Source of the DNA: Trinickia symbiotica
Lineage (GTDB): Bacteria; Pseudomonadota; Gammaproteobacteria; Burkholderiales; Burkholderiaceae
Length of the DNA: 64,000 bases
Assembly: GCF_002934455.1 (NCBI RefSeq)
Contig: NZ_PTIR01000021.1
Span: 1 to 64,000, forward strand
Reading direction: 5' to 3'
The translations under genes were made by a program, and so were the position numbers. Below, in pieces: positions 1-8,330 of this stretch. The notes beneath the pieces were generated by a model. It saw only the letters and a program-made list of their open reading frames with translations. It did no database searches and was not told the DNA's origin. Each line of letters starts with the position of its first letter. Within the stretch, counting starts at the first letter, position 1.

Positions 1-10
1 CAGTCATAGG

Positions 11-41
11 TTGCGTCCGCAAGTTGTAGTTGCGGACGCAA
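11..41. repeat. Perfect 12-bp inverted repeat (hairpin)
   Basis: TTGCGTCCGCAA (11-22) and its exact reverse complement (30-41) are separated by a 7-nt loop. It lies about 48 nt beyond the last reading frame of the minus-strand operon, so it could act in its transcription termination or RNA stability. No T-run follows on either strand, so a classical intrinsic terminator is not shown. Each arm is itself nearly palindromic. Confidence 0.6.
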
Positions 42-88
42 GCCTGCGCTCGTTCAGCTTCCGATTCTAGGTGCGCTTAAATTCGCGC

Positions 89-154
89 TTACAGTTCGTC
101 GAACGGTATCTCGCTTGCCAGAAGCCAGCTCTTCTCATCCTCTTCGTCTGCCAT
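89..154 (-). CDS. Possible 21-aa acidic peptide at the end of the defence operon
   Basis: This short frame starts with ATG 14 nt after the stop codon of the SMC-like ATPase gene and ends in TAA. A GGAG purine stretch lies about 11 nt upstream of the ATG. The peptide begins MADEEDEKSW and ends IPFDEL, with eight acidic residues in 21. I recognise no family. Spacing and strand suggest a fourth cistron of the Lamassu-like operon, for example an antitoxin-like or docking peptide, but a frame this short can occur by chance. Conservation next to homologous operons would decide. Confidence 0.3.
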   Translation of the reverse strand: MADEEDEKSWLLASEIPFDEL

Positions 155-168
155 GCTCCGTCTCCGGC

Positions 169-3100
169 CTAGGCGACCGCCGAGACAAGCCCGGCGTCGC
201 CGCGCGGCATCAGTTCGTGAACTTCGAACGGAATGCCTGCGCTGCGGCATTTCCGTGCGAGGAATTCCGCTTCCGAGCTGTCATGCGTCGACAGGATGAC
301 CTGATAGCCCAGCTCGCGAACCATCTGCCTGAGCAGGTCCATGAAGGCGCTCGCGTGAATGATGTCATTATGCTGCAACGGATCGTCAAGCAGCAGGCCC
401 CGCCAGCGCGACCAGGAGAAGGTCGTGCTCGCCGCCAGCAGCGCGCTGAGGCTGAGTGCGGAAAGCTGACCCTCGGAGAAGAAATAGTTCGGATTGATCT
501 CGAGCTGGCTGGTGATGCCGTCTGTGCCGGTGTGAATGATCGCCGGGCGCAGTTCCGAGCGCGTTGCATGATGCTCCGCGCGGTAGGTAATCGACGAATC
601 CGACCAGGTCATGAGTGTGCGCGAGAAGCGCTGAATCGTGTCGTTGAGCGGCTTCAGCACGTCATCGGCAAATTCCTCGGCGCGAGTCTGCATCTTGGCG
701 CCGACCTCTTCCATCCGGTCTCGCGCGCGCTGGGCAATCTCGAGCTGCGCACCGGCCGCCGCCACATCGGCCTGCAGCTTTTCCGTCGCCTCGGCCTCGG
801 TTGCGACTCCCTTCTCGCGGATTGTCGCCGCGATCGCGCCCTCGCGCATCTGCAACTGCTGGTCGTTTTGCCAAGTGCGAAGCCCATTGATTAGATCGGC
901 CTGGGCGGAGGCGATCGGTTCGGCACGCGCCGTCCGCTCGGCCACCTGCGACCGCAGTTGCGCGACGCGGGCAGGGTCGGGGTCGCCGGTCTGGCCAAGG
1001 TCGCTCCACCGACGGCAAAGATCCCTGCGTGTCTCGGCCAGCTTGTCCAGGTCAGCATTGGTTGTCGCGAGGCTCGCATCCTCGCGATTGATCGCCGCCG
1101 CGAGGCTGTCTCGCGCGACGCGGGCCGCGTCAAGCGCCTTCTGGTCGATCTGAAGCTGTTCTCCGATCGCACGCGCCTCGGTCTGCGCGGCGGCTTCCTC
1201 CTGTGCGAGCGGCACGAGCAAACCGCCGCCCGGCGCCCAGAGTTCGGGATGCTGGGTCAACAACGAACGCGCTGCCTCCATATCCGACGACGCATTCGCC
1301 AGCACCCGTTCGAGACTGACCCGCTTGACCCGTTCGGCCTCGATCGCAGCCTGAGCATCCGCCAGGCCCGCATCGAGAACATCCTGCGACGGCCCATCCG
1401 ATATCTGGCGATCGATCGCATCGAGGTCGGCGCGAAGCGCGATCAGGGCGCTGTCGTCATAATGGGCGTCGGGGGCGCCACCGGCCTCGACAAGTTGTTG
1501 CACAAGATTTGCCTCACGCGCTTGTTCGGTCGCCAGGGCTGTCGCTAGCTGGGCACGCTCCGCGAGGCCGCGATCGACCTCTGCGAGCTGGCGGTTGAGG
1601 TCTTCCCGGCGCACCTTCGCCGCTGCGAGCGCGTTGCCGAGTTCGGCAGCTGGCGCCGTATCGACGGACGCATTGGCCAGCGCGAGCGCTTTCAGCTGAC
1701 CGATCTCGAACGGCGTGGCGCAGACCGGACAATTGGTGTCGTCGTGCGACAGCTGATGTGCGATCCGCGATACGGCCTCCGCCAGCGTCTGGGCGCGCTC
1801 GTCATGGCTTTGCAATTGCCGCGTCAGGCGCGCGATCTCGTCAGCGATCGCCGTGACGTCCACGGTCAGTGCCGCGCGTCTGCCGCGAAGCGCGGGTTCG
1901 TCGAGCGCATCGGCGAGCGGCTTCAGGCGCTGGATCTCGGTGCGCACAGTTCGCAACGAAGCGGAGAATTGCGCCCGCACTCTCGCGGCATCGATCCGGC
2001 CAGAGATTTTGTTTCGTTCAGCGCGAAGCGCTGTCGCGGCCTCGATAGCCATTCGGCTTGTCGTCAGGCGCGCCTCTGCCCGCTCGGCATCGGTCCTCGA
2101 CGTGTCGAGCTGGCGCTCGGCATCAGCCATCTGCGCGGTGCTGCGGTCCAGTTGCTCCATCGCACGTGACACACGGGCGAGTGACGCCGCCCGTGCCTGA
2201 TTTTGCGCCGCGCGTTGTTCCGTGCGCGAACTAGCCGTCGTGGCGGCGGCGAGACCGGCCTCGGCCCGCGTCAGCTCCTCGACGAGCTTGGTGCGTCGGT
2301 TAGTGATCTCCTGTGCCATCTTCGACTTCTGGACGCTCTGATCGCCGACGCCGGCATAGTCGACGCACAGGAGCTCGAGCTCGGCGGCGCGGCTCGCGGC
2401 CGCTTCATTCGCCGCTCTGCCATCGGCCAGCAACGCCGCAAGCTCGTTCAGGGCGCTTTCGGCTTCGGTGCCTGCGGTGACCGGCATCCAGCGACCTGCT
2501 GGCACAAGTGGCAGGAATTGCTGCGCGAGGCGCTCAACAGCTTCCAGGACCTGTTTGGGTGAGAAGGACCGTTCGGAGCTCGAAAGACGCGCAAGGCGAT
2601 TGCGATCGACGATCAACATCCGCCACGTGTCGAGCAGTGCCGAAGTGGTTTCGAGGCGCTGGCCGCGATCACGAATGGCACGGGTGAACGCCTGGCGCGC
2701 GCCTTGGCCGCTGACGCGCTCGCGCAGCAGGTTGATGCGGTCGACTCCCGCAGGACCCTTCAACGCCTCCCACTGGCTTTTGGGTTCGCGCAGCGAGAAC
2801 CGGCGCGTCGACGCCTGTCCGAGAAAATGTGTGATCGACAGATAGCCGTGCAGATTGCCTATCTCGGGCCAGTCGGGCCTCTTGAGTAGCCGCTCGATCG
2901 AGCCCTGGGGCGGAAGAAAACCCGCACCCCGGTCGATGGGCGCCCCTTCCGAGAAGGCGAGGCTCACCCGGTGACTGTTCTCGGTCGCGCCGACCCGGGT
3001 CAGGGGATCGCGTCCCTTGCGCCGGGCGTCATTAGGAATGTCGGCGAAGCGTCCAACCTGGCCGGTCAGTGCCCATTCCACCGCATCGAAGAAGGTCGTC

Positions 3101-3225
3101 TTGCCTAGGCCATTGGCGCCAGTGATCAGGGTGACCCCGGGCCCTTCGTGAAATTCGAATGCGTAGCTTTCGCCATAGATACGAAAGTTCGAAAGCTCGA
3201 CGCTGCGCAGGAAGATGTCGCTCAT
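169..3225 (-). CDS. SMC/Rad50-like ATPase of a Lamassu (ABC-3C) type defence operon, LmuB-like
   Basis: This 1018-aa ABC-type ATPase has an N-terminal Walker A GANGLGKT (residues 36-43), a Q-loop near residue 130, and a long central helical region with a CPVC zinc-hook-like motif near residue 500. C-terminally it shows a signature-like SEGQLSALSLS (about 920), Walker B LLLDDP (about 943) and an H-loop STHD (about 975). That is the head-coiled coil-hook-coiled coil-head plan of Rad50/SMC proteins. In Lamassu systems such proteins sense foreign DNA ends or structures and release an effector. The ATG overlaps the stop of the upstream middle-component gene (ATGA), indicating translational coupling. 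Family-level identity is strong; the Lamassu role rests on gene order. Confidence 0.85.
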   Translation of the reverse strand: MSDIFLRSVELSNFRIYGESYAFEFHEGPGVTLITGANGLGKTTFFDAVEWALTGQVGRFADIPNDARRKGRDPLTRVGATENSHRVSLAFSEGAPIDRGAGFLPPQGSIERLLKRPDWPEIGNLHGYLSITHFLGQASTRRFSLREPKSQWEALKGPAGVDRINLLRERVSGQGARQAFTRAIRDRGQRLETTSALLDTWRMLIVDRNRLARLSSSERSFSPKQVLEAVERLAQQFLPLVPAGRWMPVTAGTEAESALNELAALLADGRAANEAAASRAAELELLCVDYAGVGDQSVQKSKMAQEITNRRTKLVEELTRAEAGLAAATTASSRTEQRAAQNQARAASLARVSRAMEQLDRSTAQMADAERQLDTSRTDAERAEARLTTSRMAIEAATALRAERNKISGRIDAARVRAQFSASLRTVRTEIQRLKPLADALDEPALRGRRAALTVDVTAIADEIARLTRQLQSHDERAQTLAEAVSRIAHQLSHDDTNCPVCATPFEIGQLKALALANASVDTAPAAELGNALAAAKVRREDLNRQLAEVDRGLAERAQLATALATEQAREANLVQQLVEAGGAPDAHYDDSALIALRADLDAIDRQISDGPSQDVLDAGLADAQAAIEAERVKRVSLERVLANASSDMEAARSLLTQHPELWAPGGGLLVPLAQEEAAAQTEARAIGEQLQIDQKALDAARVARDSLAAAINREDASLATTNADLDKLAETRRDLCRRWSDLGQTGDPDPARVAQLRSQVAERTARAEPIASAQADLINGLRTWQNDQQLQMREGAIAATIREKGVATEAEATEKLQADVAAAGAQLEIAQRARDRMEEVGAKMQTRAEEFADDVLKPLNDTIQRFSRTLMTWSDSSITYRAEHHATRSELRPAIIHTGTDGITSQLEINPNYFFSEGQLSALSLSALLAASTTFSWSRWRGLLLDDPLQHNDIIHASAFMDLLRQMVRELGYQVILSTHDSSEAEFLARKCRSAGIPFEVHELMPRGDAGLVSAVA

Positions 3226-3857
3226 ATCTTCGCTTCCAGTTCGATCAATGCCTCGACAAGCCCGTCGAAATCGAGGTCCTTATCATCGACGGCCTCTTCC
3301 CACCCGTCGGGCAGGGCATAGCTTGCAACTGTATCGAGCAGCACCTGCTGCTGCTGCGTCGGCCAGGGGCGCGCGACGAAGGTCCGGGTCAGAAACGCCT
3401 CGGCGTCGTCCACCGTCGGCGCCTGATCGAACAACCAGACCAATTTTCGGCACGTCCGGTCATCAGCCTCGATCTCCGAAGCCAACTGACGCCAGTCCGA
3501 GCGGCTGAAGGCTCCCCGCGGTCCGATCAGAAACAGTTGAAGATTGGGCGCTTCGGCGGCCAGCCAAGAGCGGGCGATGATGGCCTGATTACGATACCGC
3601 CGCAGCTGCGGTTCGATGCTCGCCCGCAGCGCCGTTCCTGACAATTCACCGATCAGTAAAGGGATATCATCGATTCGTGCCACGCGAACCGCCTTAGGAA
3701 GGTCATCGTCGTGTCGCTTGATCGACGAGACGGCTTCGCTTAGGAATTCGGAATTGAAGCGGTTGCCAACCAGCTCAACCGCGCCATCCGCGACGCGCGC
3801 TCCGATGCGTTCGGCCGCCTGCAGCAGCAAATCCGCGAATGCTGGCACTTCAGCCAT
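3222..3857 (-). CDS. Middle component of the Lamassu/ABC-3C-like operon, LmuC-like
   Basis: This 211-aa protein has no recognisable motif beyond a mixed helical character; it starts MAEVPAFADLL and ends ALIELEAKI. I chose the ATG at 3857 over one five codons upstream because an AGGAGG ribosome site ends about 7 nt before it. The chosen start overlaps the stop of the flavoprotein gene by 8 nt. Its own stop overlaps the ATPase start by 4 nt. Small middle proteins between effector and SMC-like ATPase are the rule in Lamassu and ABC-three-component systems, and they form part of the complex. The assignment is by position and size, not by visible homology. Confidence 0.65.
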   Translation of the reverse strand: MAEVPAFADLLLQAAERIGARVADGAVELVGNRFNSEFLSEAVSSIKRHDDDLPKAVRVARIDDIPLLIGELSGTALRASIEPQLRRYRNQAIIARSWLAAEAPNLQLFLIGPRGAFSRSDWRQLASEIEADDRTCRKLVWLFDQAPTVDDAEAFLTRTFVARPWPTQQQQVLLDTVASYALPDGWEEAVDDKDLDFDGLVEALIELEAKI

Positions 3858-6273
3858 GTTCTTCCTCCTCAAGGCCTGCCTGGGCCGCTTCCGATCGCCA
3901 TCTGAAAATCGATTGAAAATAATCCTGAACGCTCTGTTCCCCGGCCTCGAGAGCGGTCACGAACACATCGTCGGCCCCAATCACTAGCGGCCCCTCGCCC
4001 AGCGAGGTCATCCCCACCCTTGGCGGATCGCCCGCAGCACGGTCGAAGCGCAGTTCGCCCTCGATTAGCCGGAAGGCATCTTTGAGCTGGGCAAGGAGGA
4101 CGATGCCCGTCGACCAGCTCTGGCGCATCGCACAGGATGCACCGAGCTCCCTCCCCCCGATCCACCCAACGCCGCACGCGTGGCCCGTGATGCCATGGGT
4201 CGCGACATTGCCCGGCGGGCCGGCGGCTGGGGCCAAAGCATGCCCCGAACAGACGGCGAATGTGAGGCCGAACAGCGCGGGCTTGGTCAGGAACGGCCTG
4301 AGGATCTTCGGGCCGACCCGCACGAGCATCCCGTCGCGCAAATCCGCATGATCCTGTTCGGTCGCGAGCAGGAGCAGGAAGCGCTGCCGCGTCACCGCGT
4401 TGGCAAGCAGCGCTCCATGCCAGATCTCCCATCGCGCCCAGAGCCGCGCCTTCAATGCCGGCTCGATCGGCCACCCCATCTCGACTGCCGCGGGTCCGAG
4501 AATCTCATGGAGGGCGCCGCGCAACTGCCGCTGCATTTCACCGTCAAGTGCAGCATGGACCGTTTCGGCGAGCAGTGCCGGTCCGACCGTGGCCTGTATG
4601 TCGAGTGGGGGCGGAGCGGCCCAGTCATGGACGACGTACGGTGCCGCAAGACCCGGCCCGGGCAATTCGCGCGCCGCGCACAGCTTGTTCAATGCCGCCC
4701 GCCAGCCATGGGCGTCGCGGGTACGAATGACGAAGCCCGGAACATGGGCGCCGATCCGCGCGATCGCCGCAACCAGTGGACCGGCGTCGGCCGCCGATAT
4801 GTCCGCATAGACCGCAAATGCGCGGCCGCCGACCCAATAACGTTCCGCTTCGCCGGGCGTCACCGGGCTGAGCCATTCGATGTCGGCACCATTTGCGCGA
4901 AGGAGGAGATGATCACTTTCACCTGCAACCGCGGCGGCAGCAACAAGCGGAGGCGGTGCGGCGCCCGGCGCGGCGGCGACAGCGGCTTCGAACCGGGCGC
5001 GCGCCGTCGCTGTCAGTTGCGGCGATTCCGGCCGCGTCGCCGACGCCCGCACGCGGCTGGGAAACGTGGAGAGCATCGCCTCGAACGGCTTGAGGTTCGG
5101 ACGCGAATCCGGGCCAAGCCGCAGGAACCGACGATAGGGCGTGAACGGCGTGCCCCCCTCAAGCGTGATGGCGCCGGTGACAGGCACCGCGCCGTCAAAG
5201 GCGACACCCGTGGTGATTTGAACGCGGTTGTTCCCGCTTATCCGGTCGGCCTCGATCACGAGGAAGACAGCGAGTCGGTTATGGAGCGCAGTCGTGCGGC
5301 GAAGCAGCCGCGGCTCGTTGGTGTGAAAATGGATACGCGCCTGTGGACGCAGCTGCGCGATGATCGATTGCCAAACGGCCTGTGGCACGAGGTCAAGGAC
5401 CCGATCGCGATATAGCGCGAGCAGATCGAGACCGGCACCGCCCGCTGCCCAGGCTTCCTGTTCGATCACCTCCAGCGCAGCGATGGCAGGGCCGAGATCG
5501 AGCCCAAGGATGAACTCGCAAATAGCGCGATGCTCCATCGCGTTGAAGGCGGCCATCAGGAAATCGACCAGCCCACCATCTCCATTGCCCGAGATGAAGA
5601 TAAGCGGCTCCGCCTGATGAGTCAGCAGCGCGGCCGACATTTGTGAGGGCAGCCAATATGACGGCGTCTCGCCATCGAGGAATGCCTCGAGCCCGAACCC
5701 GATCGCCAGGATGACGACGTCATAGATCTTGCCCAGCGGCGATGCGCCTGGGACAAGGACGCGTACCGTACTGATCGTGCTGGGATTGAGGCCGGTAACT
5801 CCCAGATCCGGCTGAAACGACAGAATCGACGACCGACGAGCATCGTCAAACTGCGCTCGCAAGGTCGCGGCAACCTCGCCCGCGGAGCCGGCCGTCCAGT
5901 TCATCAAGGGCAGGCCGGCGTTGGGATTGTCCGAACCGGCATTGGGCCAGTCGTAGAAATGGGGATGGAGGTAGCGGCTGCTATTGCGCTGCAGCTCCAG
6001 CACGTTCGATCGGCTTTCGAAGAGATCGAGGGCCTTGAGGTTGGGTGCGGCGCGGGCGAGCGCGACGGCGGCGGTAATGCCCGCAGCGCCGCCGCCCACG
6101 ATGGCGACGCTGCCCGTGTCCTGTAGCAAACCGCGCGATAGGATCGCATCGACAAGGTTCAGCGCACGGACCTGCTGGGCGAAAACGGTCACGCGCTGCT
6201 CGAAGCTACCCAAGACGAACACGCTGTGCGTATCTGGAATGATTGCTTCTGCGATGATCTCGTCTGCGGTCAT
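3850..6273 (-). CDS. FAD/NAD(P)-binding flavoprotein, probable effector (LmuA-FMO-like)
   Basis: This 807-aa protein is the first gene of the operon. Residues 56-65 (VAIVGGGAAG) form a dinucleotide-binding GxGxxG turn, and the acidic residue ending the second strand (E86 in LDLFES) is the usual FAD ribose contact. The Rossmann-like part spans roughly residues 55-420. The C-terminal half (about 440-807) is not a family I recognise and contains a glycine-rich stretch near HGITGHACG. In Lamassu-FMO systems the effector is a flavin-containing-monooxygenase-like protein, and NAD(P) or redox depletion is the presumed toxic act. The long C-terminal half may be the interface with the ATPase. Homology to the defence subtype is inferred from architecture. 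Confidence 0.7.
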   Translation of the reverse strand: MTADEIIAEAIIPDTHSVFVLGSFEQRVTVFAQQVRALNLVDAILSRGLLQDTGSVAIVGGGAAGITAAVALARAAPNLKALDLFESRSNVLELQRNSSRYLHPHFYDWPNAGSDNPNAGLPLMNWTAGSAGEVAATLRAQFDDARRSSILSFQPDLGVTGLNPSTISTVRVLVPGASPLGKIYDVVILAIGFGLEAFLDGETPSYWLPSQMSAALLTHQAEPLIFISGNGDGGLVDFLMAAFNAMEHRAICEFILGLDLGPAIAALEVIEQEAWAAGGAGLDLLALYRDRVLDLVPQAVWQSIIAQLRPQARIHFHTNEPRLLRRTTALHNRLAVFLVIEADRISGNNRVQITTGVAFDGAVPVTGAITLEGGTPFTPYRRFLRLGPDSRPNLKPFEAMLSTFPSRVRASATRPESPQLTATARARFEAAVAAAPGAAPPPLVAAAAVAGESDHLLLRANGADIEWLSPVTPGEAERYWVGGRAFAVYADISAADAGPLVAAIARIGAHVPGFVIRTRDAHGWRAALNKLCAARELPGPGLAAPYVVHDWAAPPPLDIQATVGPALLAETVHAALDGEMQRQLRGALHEILGPAAVEMGWPIEPALKARLWARWEIWHGALLANAVTRQRFLLLLATEQDHADLRDGMLVRVGPKILRPFLTKPALFGLTFAVCSGHALAPAAGPPGNVATHGITGHACGVGWIGGRELGASCAMRQSWSTGIVLLAQLKDAFRLIEGELRFDRAAGDPPRVGMTSLGEGPLVIGADDVFVTALEAGEQSVQDYFQSIFRWRSEAAQAGLEEEEHG

Positions 6274-7123
6274 AAACGCCTGCGCTCACTTGAGGGCGAA
6301 AGACATGAACAATTTGTTTTGGCCGCAACGGCGACCCGAATCTTCTCTCATACCTTACTGCGTCCTTCTGCGCGCCATGATATCGGAATGATTGGCAGTC
6401 GCGACCTCAATCTGTTCCCAAGTTCCACGTTGCTGTTGACCCAATTGCGATGAAAGCACAGGAACAACCATGGGAGGCGCGGGGCAATGACACCGACATG
6501 CTTGTAAAGCGTGGCTCTGAGCACCTCGTCACTGTTCCGGTAATCTATCTGTGTCCGCTTCGGCCGAACTTCCAAATCTCACTGCGACTAATCGAGCGTC
6601 CGCTGCACTTTGAAAGCCGCCTCATGTGTCGCGGTGGCTCAACAGGCCGAGTTGGGTCGTTTGCTGTCCTTGTGCAGGGCAAAGCGGTCACTCAAAGAAG
6701 CGCGCTGGCCCGACGACGGCAAATTAACACTTAGCGGTCGTTTGCCGCCGCTCGGCGCGATGACCGCTATGCGGATGAAGCAACACTCGCCGTGCCGTGG
6801 TCAATGGGATGGCCGATTGCTTGGCGAGGCGGACGCGTGTGCGACCGGGACATGGCGCTGAACAGTGCTCTTTCAGCCCCGATACCGGCGCCGATTTTGA
6901 TGTAGTCCAGGTCCGCGTTCGACGAACCGACGCTGCAGCACGAAGCCGAAGCTTAGGGATGCGACATGGCCTGACGCTGTAGTGCTGGATCGTCCGTTGT
7001 TCGGCCAAGTGCTATCTGCGCGCCTGGGGCGCCACTGTTGATGTCAGCCGGCCATCTTCTGACCGGAGACTTCTACGCGACATCGCGACCCGCCCGCACA
7101 ATGTCTGCGGACATTCGTGCCAT
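6274..7123. other. 850-bp stretch without a convincing gene
   Basis: This lies between the start of the Lamassu-like operon and the Arc-like gene. Several 60-95 codon frames exist on both strands, but none has a ribosome site, a recognisable family or G/C-biased third positions like the neighbours. The first part should contain the promoter of the defence operon; no clear -35/-10 pair could be picked. The rest looks like decayed accessory DNA. Confidence 0.5.
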
Positions 7124-7387
7124 TCAACGCCTACCGCGCTTCCTTTCCCGCTCGTCCAGCACCATGCCCACGACATCGCCGACCTTTTCGGCAAAGAGGT
7201 CAAGCGTGTGCTCGTCGATAGCAACGGTAGACCCTGTTTCCGCCACATTGCTCACGGAGAAGCTTGCCTCGAGCCGCGCGACTACCTCTGCATTCGTTGA
7301 TCGTTTGTTTGCCTCCGCCGCGCGCCGAAGCTTTGCCTTGAGGTTGGCTGGAAGGCGGAGATTTGTCTGGATGTCTTCGCTTGTCAT
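7124..7387 (-). CDS. Arc-like ribbon-helix-helix DNA-binding protein
   Basis: This 87-aa protein has the Arc/Mnt pattern near the N-terminus: a short strand (TNLRLPANLK), a first helix with AAEANKRS, and a second helix NAEVVARLEASF. Such proteins bind DNA as dimers through the strand and usually repress their own promoter. The C-terminal half (about residues 45-87) is probably an oligomerisation tail. Two matching operator-like repeats lie directly upstream (7400-7439), between this gene and the rightward small genes. The protein may be a phage-type repressor or an orphan antitoxin; no toxin gene accompanies it. Confidence 0.8.
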   Translation of the reverse strand: MTSEDIQTNLRLPANLKAKLRRAAEANKRSTNAEVVARLEASFSVSNVAETGSTVAIDEHTLDLFAEKVGDVVGMVLDERERKRGRR

Positions 7388-7399
7388 GACGCAAGTCTA

Positions 7400-7439
7400 T
7401 GTAGCAAACTGCTTGCACGCAATGTAGCAAAGTGCTACA
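7400..7439. promoter_or_regulatory. Paired operator-like repeats upstream of the Arc-like gene
   Basis: Two related 17-bp sites start 23 bp apart. The right one (7423-7439) is a dyad, TGTAGCA-aag-TGCTACA. The left one (7400-7416) keeps TGTAGCA and a degenerate second half. Two helical turns between sites fits cooperative binding of ribbon-helix-helix dimers, so autorepression by the adjacent Arc-like protein is likely. Confidence 0.6.
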
Positions 7440-7622
7440 TTCATCTCGTGATCAGCAACGCGGAGCCAACGGCTCGGAGGACACTGCGTGAGCGCAGTCG
7501 ACGAGTCGCTGCTAGCGATGCATTCGGGTTGCGGCCAATGGACGCAACCCGTGTCTACGAAATGGCGGGCTACCTCGATCAGGAGCTCGTTACTACGATC
7601 TGCAACAAAATTGGAGTGAGTC

Positions 7623-8090
7623 ATGCATACCAACGCGAGAAATTCTTTCGCAGAAGCGATCGGGCAAACGAAGCCGACACCTGCTTTCGTTGCCGAAATG
7701 CGTCATCTCAATCAAGAAACAGCGAGCTGCCCCCTTGGTCGAAGTACCCCAGCGGGCGTGCTGCGCTTTCTGTTTGACCGCGTCAACGAGCTGGATGCTT
7801 CGGAATTGGAATTCCTCTCGCAATCCAATGAACTGGCGGGACACATGGCGATGAACCTAGCCAGCGTTGTGTCGGGTATCGGTAGCCTTGTTGCGTGGGA
7901 CGATCAGGCCGGCAACTTCCGCGACGACGGCGACAGCGTGAGTGACTTGCTGTTCACCATTGCTAACCAGATAGAAGTCATCGGGGAACTGAGCAACATT
8001 GGTTTCGAAGCATCTACGTTGTTGCGGATGAAAGGTGGCGCCGATGTGACTGAATGCGACACGCCGGTGGGAGGGTGCCACAATGGATAA
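7623..8090 (+). CDS. Hypothetical protein, accessory region
   Basis: This 155-aa protein is mostly helical and has no family I recognise. GGAGTGAG precedes the ATG at a normal distance. The middle contains LRFLFDRVNELDASELEFLS and the C-terminal part a helix around IEVIGELSNIGFEAS. Its last codons overlap the next gene by 8 nt (ATGGATAA), so the two are probably translated together. The AT-richer composition and the neighbouring Arc-like and TnpB genes suggest phage or plasmid origin. A GTG-started frame beginning at 7448 overlaps it but looks less credible. Confidence 0.6.
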   Translation: MHTNARNSFAEAIGQTKPTPAFVAEMRHLNQETASCPLGRSTPAGVLRFLFDRVNELDASELEFLSQSNELAGHMAMNLASVVSGIGSLVAWDDQAGNFRDDGDSVSDLLFTIANQIEVIGELSNIGFEASTLLRMKGGADVTECDTPVGGCHNG

Positions 8091-8328
8091 GATCAATGAT
8101 CTTGCAAGCCGCGCTTGGAACATCCACAACATCACCGCATTCATGGTCGAGGCGCTTCCCGACGATGCGTTGGGCGCGCTTCCGGTTAGATCGGCGATAT
8201 GTCAGCTGCGCGAGATGTCGTCTGAGCTTGCAATGGACATCATGGAGCTCGATAACGAGCTGCTCGGTTGCGCATACGGCGCAAAATCGGCAGCAAGTGG
8301 CGTATACCCAGAAAAAAGAGACAAGTAG
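8083..8328 (+). CDS. Hypothetical small helical protein
   Basis: This 81-aa protein begins MDKINDLASRAWNIHNI and is predicted to be largely helical, with LREMSSELAMDIMELDNELL in the middle. GGGAGGG lies about 7 nt before the ATG. It overlaps the previous gene by 8 nt. Its size, helix spacing and the repeated pattern of E, L and M residues resemble the C-terminal part of the 155-aa neighbour, so the two may be distant paralogues or partners; I could not align them rigorously. It ends 9 nt before the tnpB start. Confidence 0.55.
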   Translation: MDKINDLASRAWNIHNITAFMVEALPDDALGALPVRSAICQLREMSSELAMDIMELDNELLGCAYGAKSAASGVYPEKRDK

Positions 8329-8330
8329 AG

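Noticed and set aside
6348-7008. Several 75-95 codon frames in the spacer right of the defence operon
   Set aside because: No family, no ribosome sites, composition not biased like real genes; treated as noncoding.
7448-7777. 109-codon frame starting GTG upstream of the 155-aa gene
   Set aside because: It overlaps the better supported gene, has no ribosome site, and its C-terminal half is only the other phase of that gene.
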